Shown: one piece after another, positions 43,500-53,100 of the stretch
How positions within the stretch are numbered: the stretch's first letter is position 1
How the letters are laid out: the number at the start of each line of letters is the position of its first letter
NCBI GenBank assembly: GCA_017428785.1
Contig: JAFRQD010000030.1
Span: 62,001 to 126,000, forward strand
DNA from: Bacteroidaceae bacterium
GTDB lineage: Bacteria; Bacteroidota; Bacteroidia; Bacteroidales; Bacteroidaceae
Direction: 5' to 3'
DNA length: 64,000 bases
The notes under the pieces: model-generated
The model's input: the letters and a program-made list of their open reading frames with translations, nothing else
The model's database searches: none
What the model was told of the DNA's origin: nothing
Translations under genes and position numbers: made by a program

Positions 43500-43511
43500 T
43501 AATTATCATCA

Positions 43512-44732
43512 ATGAAAAGACTCTACACTTTATTTCTTATAACCTCGCTGAGTTTGGCGAGTGCTATTGCACAGGATAGAGGTACTGGAATCATAGGCAA
43601 CTATTACTATCGTGTCCGTAACTTTGGTCAAGACCGCTATGTTTATGTAAGGGACAACTATGACGAATCTGACATAGCTCGTCAGCAACCAGACTTCGGG
43701 GCTATTGAGTTGTGGAAGGATGCCAGTAAGACTGTTTACGACCCAGGAAGCGTTATCTATATTGTTAAGTTTAATGATGGAACCTACAACCTGAAGGCTC
43801 AAGGCACGGGTGTAAAGGAGCTCACTGGCTATTCCGTCCACATCAAAGGATTGACGGGTGTCACGACAAAGGGGCTTTATGAGGTTTATGTAACGAAGGA
43901 TGGAGTGACCCAATATCTTGACGATGAAAGAACTGTTTCACGAGATGACGGCCAGTTGGGCATACACAACGACGACATAAGATATCGTTACTGGATTGTC
44001 GATAAAATCGAGACCGACCATGCCACCAACTATTTTGGCGTCAAGCCCACGATTCAGTTAAATGGCAAATACTATCGTCCTTTCTATGCAGATTTTCCTT
44101 TCAAGCTTGCTTCTCCAGGCATGCATGTCTATTATGTCAATAGTGTTAAAGGCGACGAGGCCGTATTGAAGGAAGTGGAAGGCGAGATAGCTGCCGGCAC
44201 TCCTGTTGTCATAGAATGTGCATCGGACAATCCCTCCAACAACCGCTTAGAGCTTCTCTACACCAAGCCTGCCAACCTATCGGGCAACAAGCTTGCAGGC
44301 ATCTATTTCTGCAATCAGAATAGAGGCAAGAACTCGAAAGAGGCATATAAGGTGTTCGATGCATCCGCTATGCGAGTCCTCACGATAGCCAACGGCAAAC
44401 TCGTTCTGAGCAACAACGAGAATCAATTGCTCAGCTCAAAGCATTTGCAAGTGGTGAATACCATTGACTGGGATTCCGACGACGAAGACGAAGTCTCTCT
44501 TAATTGCATTCCCGCCAATACATGCTACCTCATGGCAGATGCCGGCACCCCTGCCACACTCAACATCCGCTTCGAGGGCGTAGGCATCGACGAGATTCTT
44601 GCCGAGAAGAAAGACAAGTCTGCAGAAGGCGTCTATACTTTGAGCGGCACACAGCTCCGTGCGACCAACGATGTGCAGGGTCTGCCCGCAGGTCTGTATA
44701 TTGTAGGCGGAGTAAAGTTTGCCATCAAATAG
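43512..44732 (+). CDS. Exported protein with C-terminal sorting-like tail
   Basis: A 406-residue protein with a signal peptide (MKRLYTLFLITSLSLASAIA). Its body is beta-type (NYYYRVRNFGQDRYVYVRD, YSVHIKGLTG) without recognised motifs. The end GVYTLSGTQLRA followed by GLPAGLYIVGGVKFAIK is the Prevotella-type secretion tail (compare GH76 here). It sits within the envelope cluster, so a surface-associated role with the coiled-coil protein and OmpA is plausible but not shown. Confidence 0.72.
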   Translation: MKRLYTLFLITSLSLASAIAQDRGTGIIGNYYYRVRNFGQDRYVYVRDNYDESDIARQQPDFGAIELWKDASKTVYDPGSVIYIVKFNDGTYNLKAQGTGVKELTGYSVHIKGLTGVTTKGLYEVYVTKDGVTQYLDDERTVSRDDGQLGIHNDDIRYRYWIVDKIETDHATNYFGVKPTIQLNGKYYRPFYADFPFKLASPGMHVYYVNSVKGDEAVLKEVEGEIAAGTPVVIECASDNPSNNRLELLYTKPANLSGNKLAGIYFCNQNRGKNSKEAYKVFDASAMRVLTIANGKLVLSNNENQLLSSKHLQVVNTIDWDSDDEDEVSLNCIPANTCYLMADAGTPATLNIRFEGVGIDEILAEKKDKSAEGVYTLSGTQLRATNDVQGLPAGLYIVGGVKFAIK

Positions 44733-44779
44733 CCTCATCCCTACCCTCTCTCCTTTGGGAGGGGGCTGAGGTGGGGGAT
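44733..44779. repeat. Intergenic CT-rich inverted repeat
   Basis: CCTCATCCCTACCCTCTC faces GGGAGGGGGCTGAGGTGGGG. This is an intergenic copy of the element found in frame in queA and the iron-sulfur gene; it also looks like a partial terminator. Confidence 0.7.
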
Positions 44780-44812
44780 TATATACATTATAATATATAA
44801 TACGGTAATAGA

Positions 44813-45988
44813 ATGAAGAAGTTTGGAGTATTCCTTATCGTTTTGTCGCTGACAACAGTCATGCCGGCTCAGGACGAGACAAAAGACAAGCAGTCCATCA
44901 CCTCCCTGATGGCTGAGAAGGGCATTTTGAACCACATGGATATCGGCGTCAACGTCGGCACTTTAGGCATTGGCATTGATGTGGCGATGCCTGTAGGCGA
45001 CTACGTGCGCATCCGTGCCGGCTACAACTATATGCCTCGCATCACTCTCCACTCCAACTTCAACATCGAGACGAGCAACGGCAGTTACAGCAATCTTTTG
45101 TCGAAGGTGGACAAGATCAACGACAAGCTTGCCGAGTATAACATTGACTTGAACACGCCTGGCTATGAGGAATACAAAAAGATGTACGACAAATTCAGCA
45201 AAGTCGAGAAACGCGACTATGTGACGATGGGCCTTAAGCCCAATGTACATCAATTCAAGTTCCTGGTAGATGTATTGCCCTTCAAGAACAACAAGCATTG
45301 GAGCTTCACGGCCGGTTTCTTCGTAGGGCCGTCCGACGTGGGCGATGCTTGCAACCTGGAAAAGGAAACACTTATCCTGGAGGGCATCAACGCATACAAC
45401 TCCATTTACAAGGACTATCCTCAGAACGGCATAAATGGTGCATTCCTGCGTCCCCGAGACCAAGCGCAGGACGACCCCTTCTTCAGGACCGGCCTCGCAG
45501 GCTTCAAGCTCGGCACGTTTGACGATGGAGAAATGGCCATGATGGTTCCGGACAAGAATGCTACCGTGCGTGCTGAAATGTCGGTGAACAAGTTCCGCCC
45601 ATATCTTGGCTTCGGCTACAACACGCACTTGTCGAAGGACAAGAAGTGGAACATGAATGTCGATGCCGGCATCCTGTTCCTTTGCGGCGCTCCCAGCATC
45701 TATGTTGACAATGTCTATAAGATTGACGCAAGCGAGATACGCTTCGACGAAGAAGGCTGGTACAAGGGAGGCATGGGCTTCGACACCGACAATAACTACT
45801 ACGGCGACATCGTGCGCTGGAATCAAGTGGAATGGAGATACGACCCTTGCGGCGAATTGCGGAACCATGTCGACATGGTCCACGACCTGCACGACATCCC
45901 GGGCAAGGTGGGCAACATGGTGCACACCGCCTCCAAGTTCAAGGTCTATCCGAACGCTTCCGTCACTTTCTCGTACAGACTGTTCTAA
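44813..45988 (+). CDS. Outer-membrane beta-barrel protein
   Basis: A signal peptide (MKKFGVFLIVLSLTTVMPAQ) is followed by a protein with alternating strands (VGDYVRIRAGYNYMPRITLH, KHWSFTAGFFVGPSDVG, KFRPYLGFGYNTHLSKDKKWNMN) that ends in aromatic residues (ASVTFSYRLF), as barrels recognised by the BAM machinery do. 391 residues. Last gene of the envelope cluster. No specific function visible. Confidence 0.8.
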   Translation: MKKFGVFLIVLSLTTVMPAQDETKDKQSITSLMAEKGILNHMDIGVNVGTLGIGIDVAMPVGDYVRIRAGYNYMPRITLHSNFNIETSNGSYSNLLSKVDKINDKLAEYNIDLNTPGYEEYKKMYDKFSKVEKRDYVTMGLKPNVHQFKFLVDVLPFKNNKHWSFTAGFFVGPSDVGDACNLEKETLILEGINAYNSIYKDYPQNGINGAFLRPRDQAQDDPFFRTGLAGFKLGTFDDGEMAMMVPDKNATVRAEMSVNKFRPYLGFGYNTHLSKDKKWNMNVDAGILFLCGAPSIYVDNVYKIDASEIRFDEEGWYKGGMGFDTDNNYYGDIVRWNQVEWRYDPCGELRNHVDMVHDLHDIPGKVGNMVHTASKFKVYPNASVTFSYRLF

Positions 45989-46016
45989 GCAACACCTCTC
46001 CTCCATTAGGGGAAGG

Positions 46017-46055
46017 AAAAGCCGCTCCCGAGCATGATCTCAGGAGCGGCTTTTT
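46017..46055. terminator. Bidirectional terminator
   Basis: AAAAGCCGCTCC and GGAGCGGCTTTTT pair with a 14-base loop, between the convergent barrel and smalltalk genes. Confidence 0.92.
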
Positions 46056-46071
46056 GTTTGTGCGGGCTATG

Positions 46072-46182
46072 TCAGAACGGGCCGCAGCCCATGCACGAGG
46101 TGGTGGTGAGTGCCGTGAGGAATGCGGTAAGTGCCGCCACGAGAACCTTCACCACGAGTTCCACGATGTTGTTTTTCTTCAT
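46072..46182 (-). CDS. Smalltalk-family small protein, 36 residues
   Basis: ATG at 46182 to TGA at 46072. The sequence MKKNNIVELVVKVLVAALTA then a Thr-rich stretch and SCMGCGPF has the shape of the smalltalk family: a short basic start, one hydrophobic helix and a Ser-Cys near the end, possibly a minimal lipoprotein. It lies 18 bases after the NPLNIR gene and before a terminator. Smalltalk genes in Bacteroidales usually sit beside HU-like and wall-lytic genes, as here. Function unknown. Confidence 0.85.
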   Translation of the reverse strand: MKKNNIVELVVKVLVAALTAFLTALTTTSCMGCGPF

Positions 46183-46200
46183 AATGTCTGATGTTTAGGG

Positions 46201-46599
46201 TTAAGAGATTTTGTAGAGACAGAAGCCACGGACAATCGTTGCGCTGTCGAGCAGGATGCCACACTCCTGCCGGGCCATGGCACGGACGAGCAGGGGCCAG
46301 TCGCTTTCGCTGAGGAGTTGCTGTCCGCCGAAGCCGGTCCAACGGCACACATTGCGGACATACTGCTCGGTGCCATTCTCGGAAGGCGGTGCCCAACGGC
46401 TGATGATGTCTCTCACGCAGAGCGCATTGTATCTTCGGGCGTAAGTGCGAAGGATGCAGAAGGCGGCTCTCAATCCCCACTCCACGCTATCGAACCGCAC
46501 ATACTTCCTGTCGGTCTGCAACGCCGATTGTCCTATCCATTTAGTACCTGCAACCCGCCGGATGTTCAGCGGGTTGCAGTTTCTGAGTCCTCGATTCAT
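46201..46599 (-). CDS. NPLNIR-type protein (PRD1 P5-like / lytic-domain family)
   Basis: 132 residues beginning RGLRNCNPLNIRR, with YVRFDSVEWGLRAAFCILRTYARRY, ISRWAPPSENGTEQYVRNV and WPLLVRAMARQE. Proteins with this pattern are annotated as structural protein P5 or as muramidase-like in Bacteroidales; their activity is not settled. In smalltalk cassettes the third gene is usually an N-acetylmuramoyl-alanine amidase; here this protein takes its place, which supports a wall-related role. Twenty-seven bases after the HU-like gene, same strand. Confidence 0.78.
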   Translation of the reverse strand: MNRGLRNCNPLNIRRVAGTKWIGQSALQTDRKYVRFDSVEWGLRAAFCILRTYARRYNALCVRDIISRWAPPSENGTEQYVRNVCRWTGFGGQQLLSESDWPLLVRAMARQECGILLDSATIVRGFCLYKIS

Positions 46600-46626
46600 A
46601 GGATGAGAAGGGTCTTTAGGGACAGT

Positions 46627-47088
46627 TTACTCGAGCCCGTGGATGGTGTCGGTGTTCCTGATAACCTCGATGGCATCCCCCTGTGCGGAACGGCTGGGCA
46701 CGAGCTGGAAGGTGGCTTCGGTGCGGAGGTTGGTGAAGTTCTTGCCGGGAGTCCAGCCCACTACGACGTCGTCGATGTTTGCCACGGAGAAGTCGTCGGT
46801 GGTCACGGCACCCGTGGTCCTGAGACGGGGCTGGAAGTCGCCGAGGTCGCCCAGCTTGACGCGCTTGCCCTCGAGCATGAGTTCGCGCAGGCAGCCGACG
46901 GCGATGGTGAGGAGCCCCACGATGTCGCCCTTGTCATAGACGCTGCCGTGGTTGGCGATGTGCTTGGCAAAGGCATTGATGTCGATCACCTCGCTCACCT
47001 GCGCTACACCGTAGGCCTTGGTTTCGGTGATGTTTTCCTTCTTGGTTCCGGGCTTGGTGCCCATAATTGCGATACTGTAGTTAATCAT
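46627..47088 (-). CDS. HU-like DNA-binding domain protein
   Basis: Start chosen at MINYSIAIMGTKPG (47088); the longer frame from 47115 adds residues outside the family pattern. 153 residues: a beta start (TETKAYGVAQVSEVIDINAFAKHIANH), the HU dimer helices (DIVGLLTIAVGCLRELMLEGKRVKLGDLGDFQPRL) and the DNA-arm region (IDDVVVGWTPGKNFTNLR). It belongs to the HU-like family found with smalltalk proteins rather than to the nucleoid HU. First gene of a three-gene cassette. Whether it binds DNA in the cell is not known. Confidence 0.83.
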   Translation of the reverse strand: MINYSIAIMGTKPGTKKENITETKAYGVAQVSEVIDINAFAKHIANHGSVYDKGDIVGLLTIAVGCLRELMLEGKRVKLGDLGDFQPRLRTTGAVTTDDFSVANIDDVVVGWTPGKNFTNLRTEATFQLVPSRSAQGDAIEVIRNTDTIHGLE

Positions 47089-47268
47089 AATAAGTAATGT
47101 TGAAAGGTTAAACAATAAGAGTGTTGAATCTCAGAAGCGCTTCTGTCTATATATACTCTGCTACCTGCCATTTGTTAACCCCAGCATCGTATTTTTCTTA
47201 TGGAAAGAGGAAAAAATTCTGACCCCACATTATAATATATTTAATGCGCCTGCGCGCGTATAGAAACG

Positions 47269-47356
47269 CCGCGTGCGGCGATGACAATCCCCGGCTGCGG
47301 CGATGGCCAATTCCGCGTGCGGCGTTGCCCATCCCCGCACGCGGCGTTTTCGGCCC
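47269..47356. repeat. Four-unit 22-base GC element, copy 6
   Basis: Units start at 47269, 47291, 47313 and 47335. Left end GAAACGCC, right end GCGGCGTTTT. It lies between the start of the HU-like cassette and the 3' end of the HU gene; the gap 47089-47495 also has a 9-base array and a terminator. Confidence 0.9.
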
Positions 47357-47376
47357 CCTCCTGAAGGGTCTTTTTG

Positions 47377-47404
47377 GACCATAAGGTCCTTAAGGACTTT
47401 AAGC
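47377..47404. repeat. Short 9-base GACYTTAAG array
   Basis: GACCATAAG, GTCCTTAAG, GACTTTAAG. Same 9-base motif as 21554-21616. Confidence 0.7.
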
Positions 47405-47449
47405 CTTCGGGAAGAAAAAAGCCCCTTTCCCGCCTTAGGGGAAAGAGGC

Positions 47450-47482
47450 AAAAAAAAGCCCCTCTCTTTCGGAGAGGGGTTT
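47450..47482 (-). terminator. Terminator of the HU gene
   Basis: CCCCTCTC (47459-47466) and GAGAGGGG (47472-47479), loop of five, followed on the minus strand by eight T. A weaker second hairpin lies just beyond (47420-47449). Confidence 0.9.
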
Positions 47483-47495
47483 GAGGTCATGTTTC

Positions 47496-47759
47496 TTAGA
47501 ATGTCAGTTCGGTGCCAGCCTTGAACTTAACCACCTTCTTCTTGGGAATGGTGATGGGCTTCTTTGTTGCAGGGTTGATACCCTTGCGAGCCTTACGCTC
47601 TGTTACATCGAATGTGCCGAAACCAACGAGAGCCACCTTTTCGCTCTTCTTAACGGCCTTCTTGATAGCATCCAGAGTAGCGTCCAGAGCCTTCTTTGCA
47701 TCGACCTTGCTCATGCCAGCGCCTTCAGCGATCTTGGCAACTAATTCAGTTTTGTTCAT
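47496..47759 (-). CDS. hup: HU-family nucleoid DNA-binding protein
   Basis: A canonical 87-residue HU: MNKTELVAKIAEGAGMSK, the dimer core, VALVGFGTF, and the DNA arm with RKARKGINPATKK and PITIPKKKVVKFKAG. It bends and compacts DNA as a dimer. It stands alone with its own perfect promoter and terminator. It is distinct from the HU-like protein at 46627-47088. Confidence 0.97.
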   Translation of the reverse strand: MNKTELVAKIAEGAGMSKVDAKKALDATLDAIKKAVKKSEKVALVGFGTFDVTERKARKGINPATKKPITIPKKKVVKFKAGTELTF

Positions 47760-47825
47760 AAGATAATTGTTAAGTTGTTTGTAATAAGGTTATTTAATAC
47801 ACGGTGTTATTGCACTTTTGCATCA

Positions 47826-47856
47826 CAAATTTAGCGAAACTTGCCCATACTGCAAA
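47826..47856 (-). promoter_or_regulatory. Promoter of the HU gene
   Basis: TTTG (47853-47856), exactly 19 bases, TAAATTTG (47826-47833) on the minus strand. Confidence 0.87.
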
Positions 47857-47938
47857 GATTTTCAGTAAAAAAATGCAATATTTCGTGAAAAATATTGATA
47901 TAACGCCACTTTTAGCCCGTTCTTCGGCCTATTTTTCG

Positions 47939-47946
47939 TATCTTTG
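47939..47946 (+). promoter_or_regulatory. -7 box TATCTTTG for the rhomboid gene
   Basis: TATCTTTG 32 bases before the ATG; no clear -33. Confidence 0.65.
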
Positions 47947-47978
47947 CACGCAAAAACATAATAATACGCATTATAAAG

Positions 47979-48908
47979 ATGAACTCGATACCTCCCGTAA
48001 CGAAAAACCTGCTCATCATCAATGTGCTGTGCTTCTTCGCAAGCCTGGCTTTCCGCTCGCACGGCATAGATTTCGATGAGATGTTCGGCCTGCATTTCTT
48101 CCTCGCCAGCGGATTCCGACCCTGGCAGCTCTTCACCTACATGTTCATGCATGCCAACTGGACACACCTCTTCTTCAACATGTTCGCCGTCTGGATGTTC
48201 GGACGCATCATGGAGCAGACGATGGGCAGGAACCGCTTCCTCTTCTACTACCTCACCTGCGGACTCGGCGCCGGACTCATGCAGGAACTGGTGCAGACGG
48301 TCGAGTACTGGTACTACGGCTTCGGCAGCTTCAGCCAGGTCAATGTGGGCGACGCCATCGTCCCCATGGCCGAATACCTGAACCGCTGGAACACCGTCGG
48401 TGCATCGGGCGCCGTCTATGGTATCCTGCTCTCCTTCGGCATGACGTTCCCCAACGAACGGCTCTTCATCTTCCCCATCCCCGTACCCATCAAGGCCAAG
48501 TACTTCGTCGTGGGCTATGCCGTCATCGAGCTCCTCTCCGCCCTCTCGCAGAACGGCGACGGAGTGGCACACATGGCTCACCTGGGCGGCATGCTCGTCG
48601 GCCTGCTGCTCATCCTCTATTGGCGTGGCGGAGGCGGAAGCGGCAGTCGCGGAGGCTACAGCCACTACGACCGAGGCAGCAACTCTTGGTCGGGCTTCCG
48701 CCAGTGGTTCACCTCCCTCTTCAAGAAGAAAGAGCCGCACATCGATGTCACCTACGGCGGACGCTACAGGCAGGAAGCAGCCTACCGCCAGCAGAAGAAA
48801 GAACAGGAGGAAGAACTCAACCGCATCCTCGACAAAGTGAAGAAGAACGGCTACGACGGCCTCACCCCAGAAGAGAAGCGACGCCTCTTCGACATCACAA
48901 GGAAATGA
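47979..48908 (+). CDS. Rhomboid-family intramembrane serine protease
   Basis: About six membrane helices. Motifs: YMFMHANWTHLFFNMFAVWMFG, the catalytic serine S143 in GASGAVYG, and the catalytic histidine in HMAHLGGMLVG (H201; H198 is nearby). A Gly/Ser-rich linker (about 213-235) leads to a charged cytoplasmic tail ending EEKRRLFDITRK. It cleaves membrane proteins; substrate unknown. An EEP phosphatase gene follows after 30 bases. Confidence 0.93.
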   Translation: MNSIPPVTKNLLIINVLCFFASLAFRSHGIDFDEMFGLHFFLASGFRPWQLFTYMFMHANWTHLFFNMFAVWMFGRIMEQTMGRNRFLFYYLTCGLGAGLMQELVQTVEYWYYGFGSFSQVNVGDAIVPMAEYLNRWNTVGASGAVYGILLSFGMTFPNERLFIFPIPVPIKAKYFVVGYAVIELLSALSQNGDGVAHMAHLGGMLVGLLLILYWRGGGGSGSRGGYSHYDRGSNSWSGFRQWFTSLFKKKEPHIDVTYGGRYRQEAAYRQQKKEQEEELNRILDKVKKNGYDGLTPEEKRRLFDITRK

Positions 48909-48938
48909 CTTTATAGCCCTAAAGACACTTCAATCTTA

Positions 48939-49997
48939 ATGAAAGAACTCTTCAAGCGCTTCTCCATCAGCCTCTTCCTCGGAGCCAACCTTTGCACCAT
49001 CCTGCTGCTGTGGCTTTGCGTGGCACTGACCTATGTCTCGCCCGACCTCATGCCCCGCCTCTCGGTCCTGACGCTCGCATTTCCCGTCTTCCTCGCCGTC
49101 GACCTGCTCTTCATCATCTTCTGGCTCCTTTTCCACGCACGACTGGTGTGGGTTCCCATCCTGGGAGCACTCCTCATAGGCGGCTATGTCCTCGACTACT
49201 GCCCCTTGCACTTCGGCGAAAGCAGCGAAGACAGCGACACAACGCTCACCATCATCTCATACAACGTCGGCACTCTGAAAGACAACGAGCAAAAGGAAGA
49301 GTTCATCCGCTTCATCAACATCGCCGACGCCGACATCGTCTGCTTGCAGGAACTCAGCAAGTCCTTCATCACAAGCCACCAGCAATGGCTCGACTCCTTA
49401 GGCTATGACTACCTGCAGACCAGCACGATTGTCGTCTTTTCGCGTCTGCCCTTCCTGAGCGACACCATACACATCGACTATCCCACCCGCAACAACCACA
49501 GCATGGCCTGCTGGATAGACTGCCGCGGCGACAGCCTCCTCATCATCAACAACCACCTGGAAAGCAACAAGCTGAGCACGGAAGAAAAGGACGGCTACAC
49601 CAACGCCATCATAGAGCCGAACCGAGAAGCCATAAAGAACAGCTCGCATCAGCTTATGGGCAAGCTAAGCAAAGCCGCAGCCTACAGAGGCATTCAGGCC
49701 GACAGCATCCGTGCGCTTGCCGAGCGCAATGCGGACTATCCCGTCATCGTCTGCGGCGACTTCAACGAGACACCCATCTCCTACACCTACCAACGGCTCG
49801 CCCGTCGCCTCTCGTCAGCCTATCGAGAAGCAGGCTTCGGCCCGGGCTTCACATATTCCAGCCGCTCCTTCCCCGTGCGCATTGACCATCTATTCTTCTC
49901 AAAAGACTGGACATGCAGTTCATGCAGCATCGACCGCACTGTTTTGGCTTCCGACCACTACCCGCTCACCGTCCGTTTAAGCAAAAAAGAACGCTAA
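48939..49997 (+). CDS. Membrane endonuclease/exonuclease/phosphatase-family protein
   Basis: Three membrane helices in the first 90 residues precede an EEP domain: ISYNVGTLKD, DADIVCLQELSK, MACWIDCRGDSLLIINNHLESN, VIVCGDFNETPISYTYQ and the final VLASDHYPLTVRL. The Asn, Glu, Asp and His of the active site are all present. It may act on phosphodiester or lipid-phosphate bonds outside the membrane. Co-transcribed with the rhomboid gene. Confidence 0.87.
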   Translation: MKELFKRFSISLFLGANLCTILLLWLCVALTYVSPDLMPRLSVLTLAFPVFLAVDLLFIIFWLLFHARLVWVPILGALLIGGYVLDYCPLHFGESSEDSDTTLTIISYNVGTLKDNEQKEEFIRFINIADADIVCLQELSKSFITSHQQWLDSLGYDYLQTSTIVVFSRLPFLSDTIHIDYPTRNNHSMACWIDCRGDSLLIINNHLESNKLSTEEKDGYTNAIIEPNREAIKNSSHQLMGKLSKAAAYRGIQADSIRALAERNADYPVIVCGDFNETPISYTYQRLARRLSSAYREAGFGPGFTYSSRSFPVRIDHLFFSKDWTCSSCSIDRTVLASDHYPLTVRLSKKER

Positions 49998-50027
49998 TCT
50001 TTCCTATAAGAAGAAAAAAATCTCTCT

Positions 50028-50062
50028 TTTGTGCGCTGTTTAAGGAAAAAGTCGTATCTTTG
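50028..50062 (+). promoter_or_regulatory. Promoter for secDF
   Basis: TTTG (50028-50031) and TATCTTTG (50055-50062), 23 bases apart, about 60 bases before the ATG. Confidence 0.65.
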
Positions 50063-50122
50063 CACGCTTTTATGTCTAAAAAGGAAATAACTTAAACAAA
50101 ATATTAAATAAATCTATTAACA

Positions 50123-53100
50123 ATGCAAAACAAAGGATTTGTAAAGGTTTTCGCGGTTCTGCTGACACTCGTGTGCCTCTTCTATCTGAGCTTCTCCGTC
50201 GTGACCAATCACTTCGAGGATAAAGCCGAGAAGCTCGCCGAAACAGAAGGTCAGGCCGCTGCCGACCGCTACTTGGATTCTCTGCTCAACAACAAGGTGT
50301 ACTGCAATGTATGGACATTGAAGGAATGCCGCGAGATGGGCATTGGTCTGGGTCTCGACCTCAAGGGCGGCATGAATGTCATTCTCGAAGTCAGCGTGCC
50401 TGACGTTATCAAGGCACTTGCCGACCACAAGGAAGAAACCGACGAAAGCTTCCGCAAGGCCGTTGAACAGGCCACAAAAGAGGCTGCTGCCAGCCAAAGT
50501 GACTTTATTACCTTATTCGTCAAGGACTACAAGGCTCTGGAGCCCAACAAGGCTCTCGCCGAACTCTTTGCCACTCAACAACTGCGCGACAAGGTGACCA
50601 CCAAGAGCACAGACAAGGAAGTGGAGAATGTGCTTCGCGCCGAAGTAAAGAGTGCCATTGACAACTCCTACAACGTGCTCCGCACACGTATCGACCGCTT
50701 CGGCGTCGTGCAGCCCAACATCCAGGCTCTCGAAGGTCAGGAAGGCCGCATCATGGTGGAAATGCCCGGCGTGAAGGAGCCCGAGCGCGTACGTAAGTTG
50801 CTGCAAGGCAGTGCCAACCTCGAGTTCTGGGAGACCTACAACACTCAGGAGATCGTTCCCTTCCTCGTCAACCTCGACTCGAAGCTTGCTGCTGCATTGA
50901 GCGGCATCAAGGACGAGGCAACTGCCGACAGCACAGAGACCGTTGCTACTGCCGACGAGCAGAAGGTTGAAGCACCTGCCGACACAACTAAAGCTGCGGC
51001 CGACCTCGCTTCTGCTGTTGCTGAGAACAGCGACGAAGAGACCACAACAGCCCTCTCTGCTGAAGAAATCGAGAAGGCACATAAGCAGCATCCCTTGCTG
51101 AGCCGCTTGCAGCTCGCACAGGGCGCTTATGGTTGCGTAGTTGGCTTTGCCAGCAAGCGCGACATGGACGACATCGACGAACTTCTCGCTTCTCCCGAAG
51201 CAAAGGAAGTGCTTCCTTCTGACCTCCGCCTCAAATGGGGCGTCAAGGGCATGGGCGAAGGTGCTGGCGCCAACATCTACGAGCTCTATGCCATCAAGGT
51301 TACAGAGCGCAACGGCCGTGCTCCTCTTGAGGGCGACGTTGTGACTGATGCCAGCGACTCTTTCGACCAATCAGGCCGTCCTTGCGTAAGCATGAAGATG
51401 AATGTCGACGGTGCACGCCGCTGGGCTGCCCTCACAAAGGCTAACCTCAAACGCAGCGTTGCCATCGTGCTCGATGATAATGTTTACAGCGCTCCCACCG
51501 TACAGAGCGAGATTACCGGCGGTAACTCCGAGATTACCGGTCACTTCACTGCAGAAGACACTCGCGACCTCGCAAACGTGCTGAAGTCAGGTAAGATGCC
51601 TGCTCCCGCTAAGATTGTCAGCGAGGAAATCGTTGGTCCTTCTCTCGGTGCAGAGTCTATCCGTCAAGGCATCTGGAGCTGTGTTATCGCATTTGTCATC
51701 TTGATGGTCTACATGATCACGATGTACGGCTTCATTCCTGGCATGGTTGCAAACTGCGCTCTTATCTTGAACCTCTTCTTCACGGTCGGCATCCTGACAA
51801 GTTTCCAGGCAGCCCTGACCATGAGCGGTATCGCAGGTATGGTGCTGTCGCTTGGTATGGCAGTGGATGCCAATGTGCTCATCTACGAGCGTACGAAGGA
51901 AGAAATGAAGGCAGGCAAGAAGGTACGCGAGGCTCTTTCTGCTGGTTACAGCAACGCCTTTAGCGCCATCTTCGACTCTAACCTGACATCAGTCATCACG
52001 GCCATCATCCTTTACTACTTCGGTACAGGTCCAATCCGCGGATTCGCAACGACCTTGCTGATCGGTATCTGCGTCAGCTTCTTCACCGCAGTGTTCCTGA
52101 CACGCGTCGTTTACACTCAGGTAATGGACAAGGACAAGTGGCTCAACCTCACATTCCGCACCGCTATTGGCGACAAGATTTCCTTCCAGAATCCTGCCTT
52201 CAAGTTCATGAGCCAATACAAGAAGAGCTTCGCCATCTTCGGCACACTGGCAGTCATCAGCATCTGCTTCATGCTCACTCGTGGCTTCAGCAAGAGTATC
52301 GACTTCACAGGCGGTCGCAACTTCGTGGTTATGTTCGAGAACGAGGTACAGCCCGAGACCATTCGCGGTCTGTTGGCTGAGGCCTTCCCTGAAAGCAACA
52401 CCAGCGCCATCGCACTCGGTACAGAGGGCAAGACCATCCGTATCTCTACGAACTATCGTATCGAGGAGGACGACATTGAAGTTGACAACGAGATTGAAAG
52501 CAAACTCTTCGAAACATTGAAGGGCGGCAACCTGCTGGCAGGCGACCTCACACTGGAGAACTTCATCAACCGCGACGAGCGTGCCGGCGGCTCTATCATC
52601 AGCAGCCAGAAGGTAGGTCCTTCCGTAGCATCTGACATCACCAAGGGTGCCATCTGGAGCGTCATCCTGGCCTTCATCGCCATCTTCGTCTACATCTTTA
52701 TCCGCTTCCGCAACCTGTCGTTCTCTATCGGCGCCATCACTGCACTGATTGTGGACATCATCCTCATTCTGGGTATGTACAGCATGTGCTGGGGCTGGAT
52801 GCCATTCTCTCTCGAGATAGACCAGACGTTCATCGGCGCTGTGCTGACCGCTATCGGTTACTCCATCAACGACAAGGTGGTTGTCTTCGACCGCATTCGC
52901 GAGTTCCTCCACCTGCACCCGAAGCGTGACAAGCAAGAACTCTTCAACGACTCTCTGAACAGCACCTTGAACCGTACCATCAACACCTCTGTATCTACGT
53001 TCATCGTACTTGCAGTCATCTTCTGCCTCGGCGGTGCCAGCATCCGCAGCTTCGCCTTCGCAATGATTCTGGGTGTCGTATTCGGTACGCTGTCTTCTAT

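Noticed and set aside
46201-47088. Prophage remnant
   Set aside because: The NPLNIR and HU-like proteins can occur in phages, but there is no integrase, capsid or tail gene, and the three-gene unit with smalltalk is a recurrent chromosomal cassette.
47089-47115. Earlier start for the HU-like protein
   Set aside because: The added residues do not fit the family, which begins at MINYSI-like sequence.
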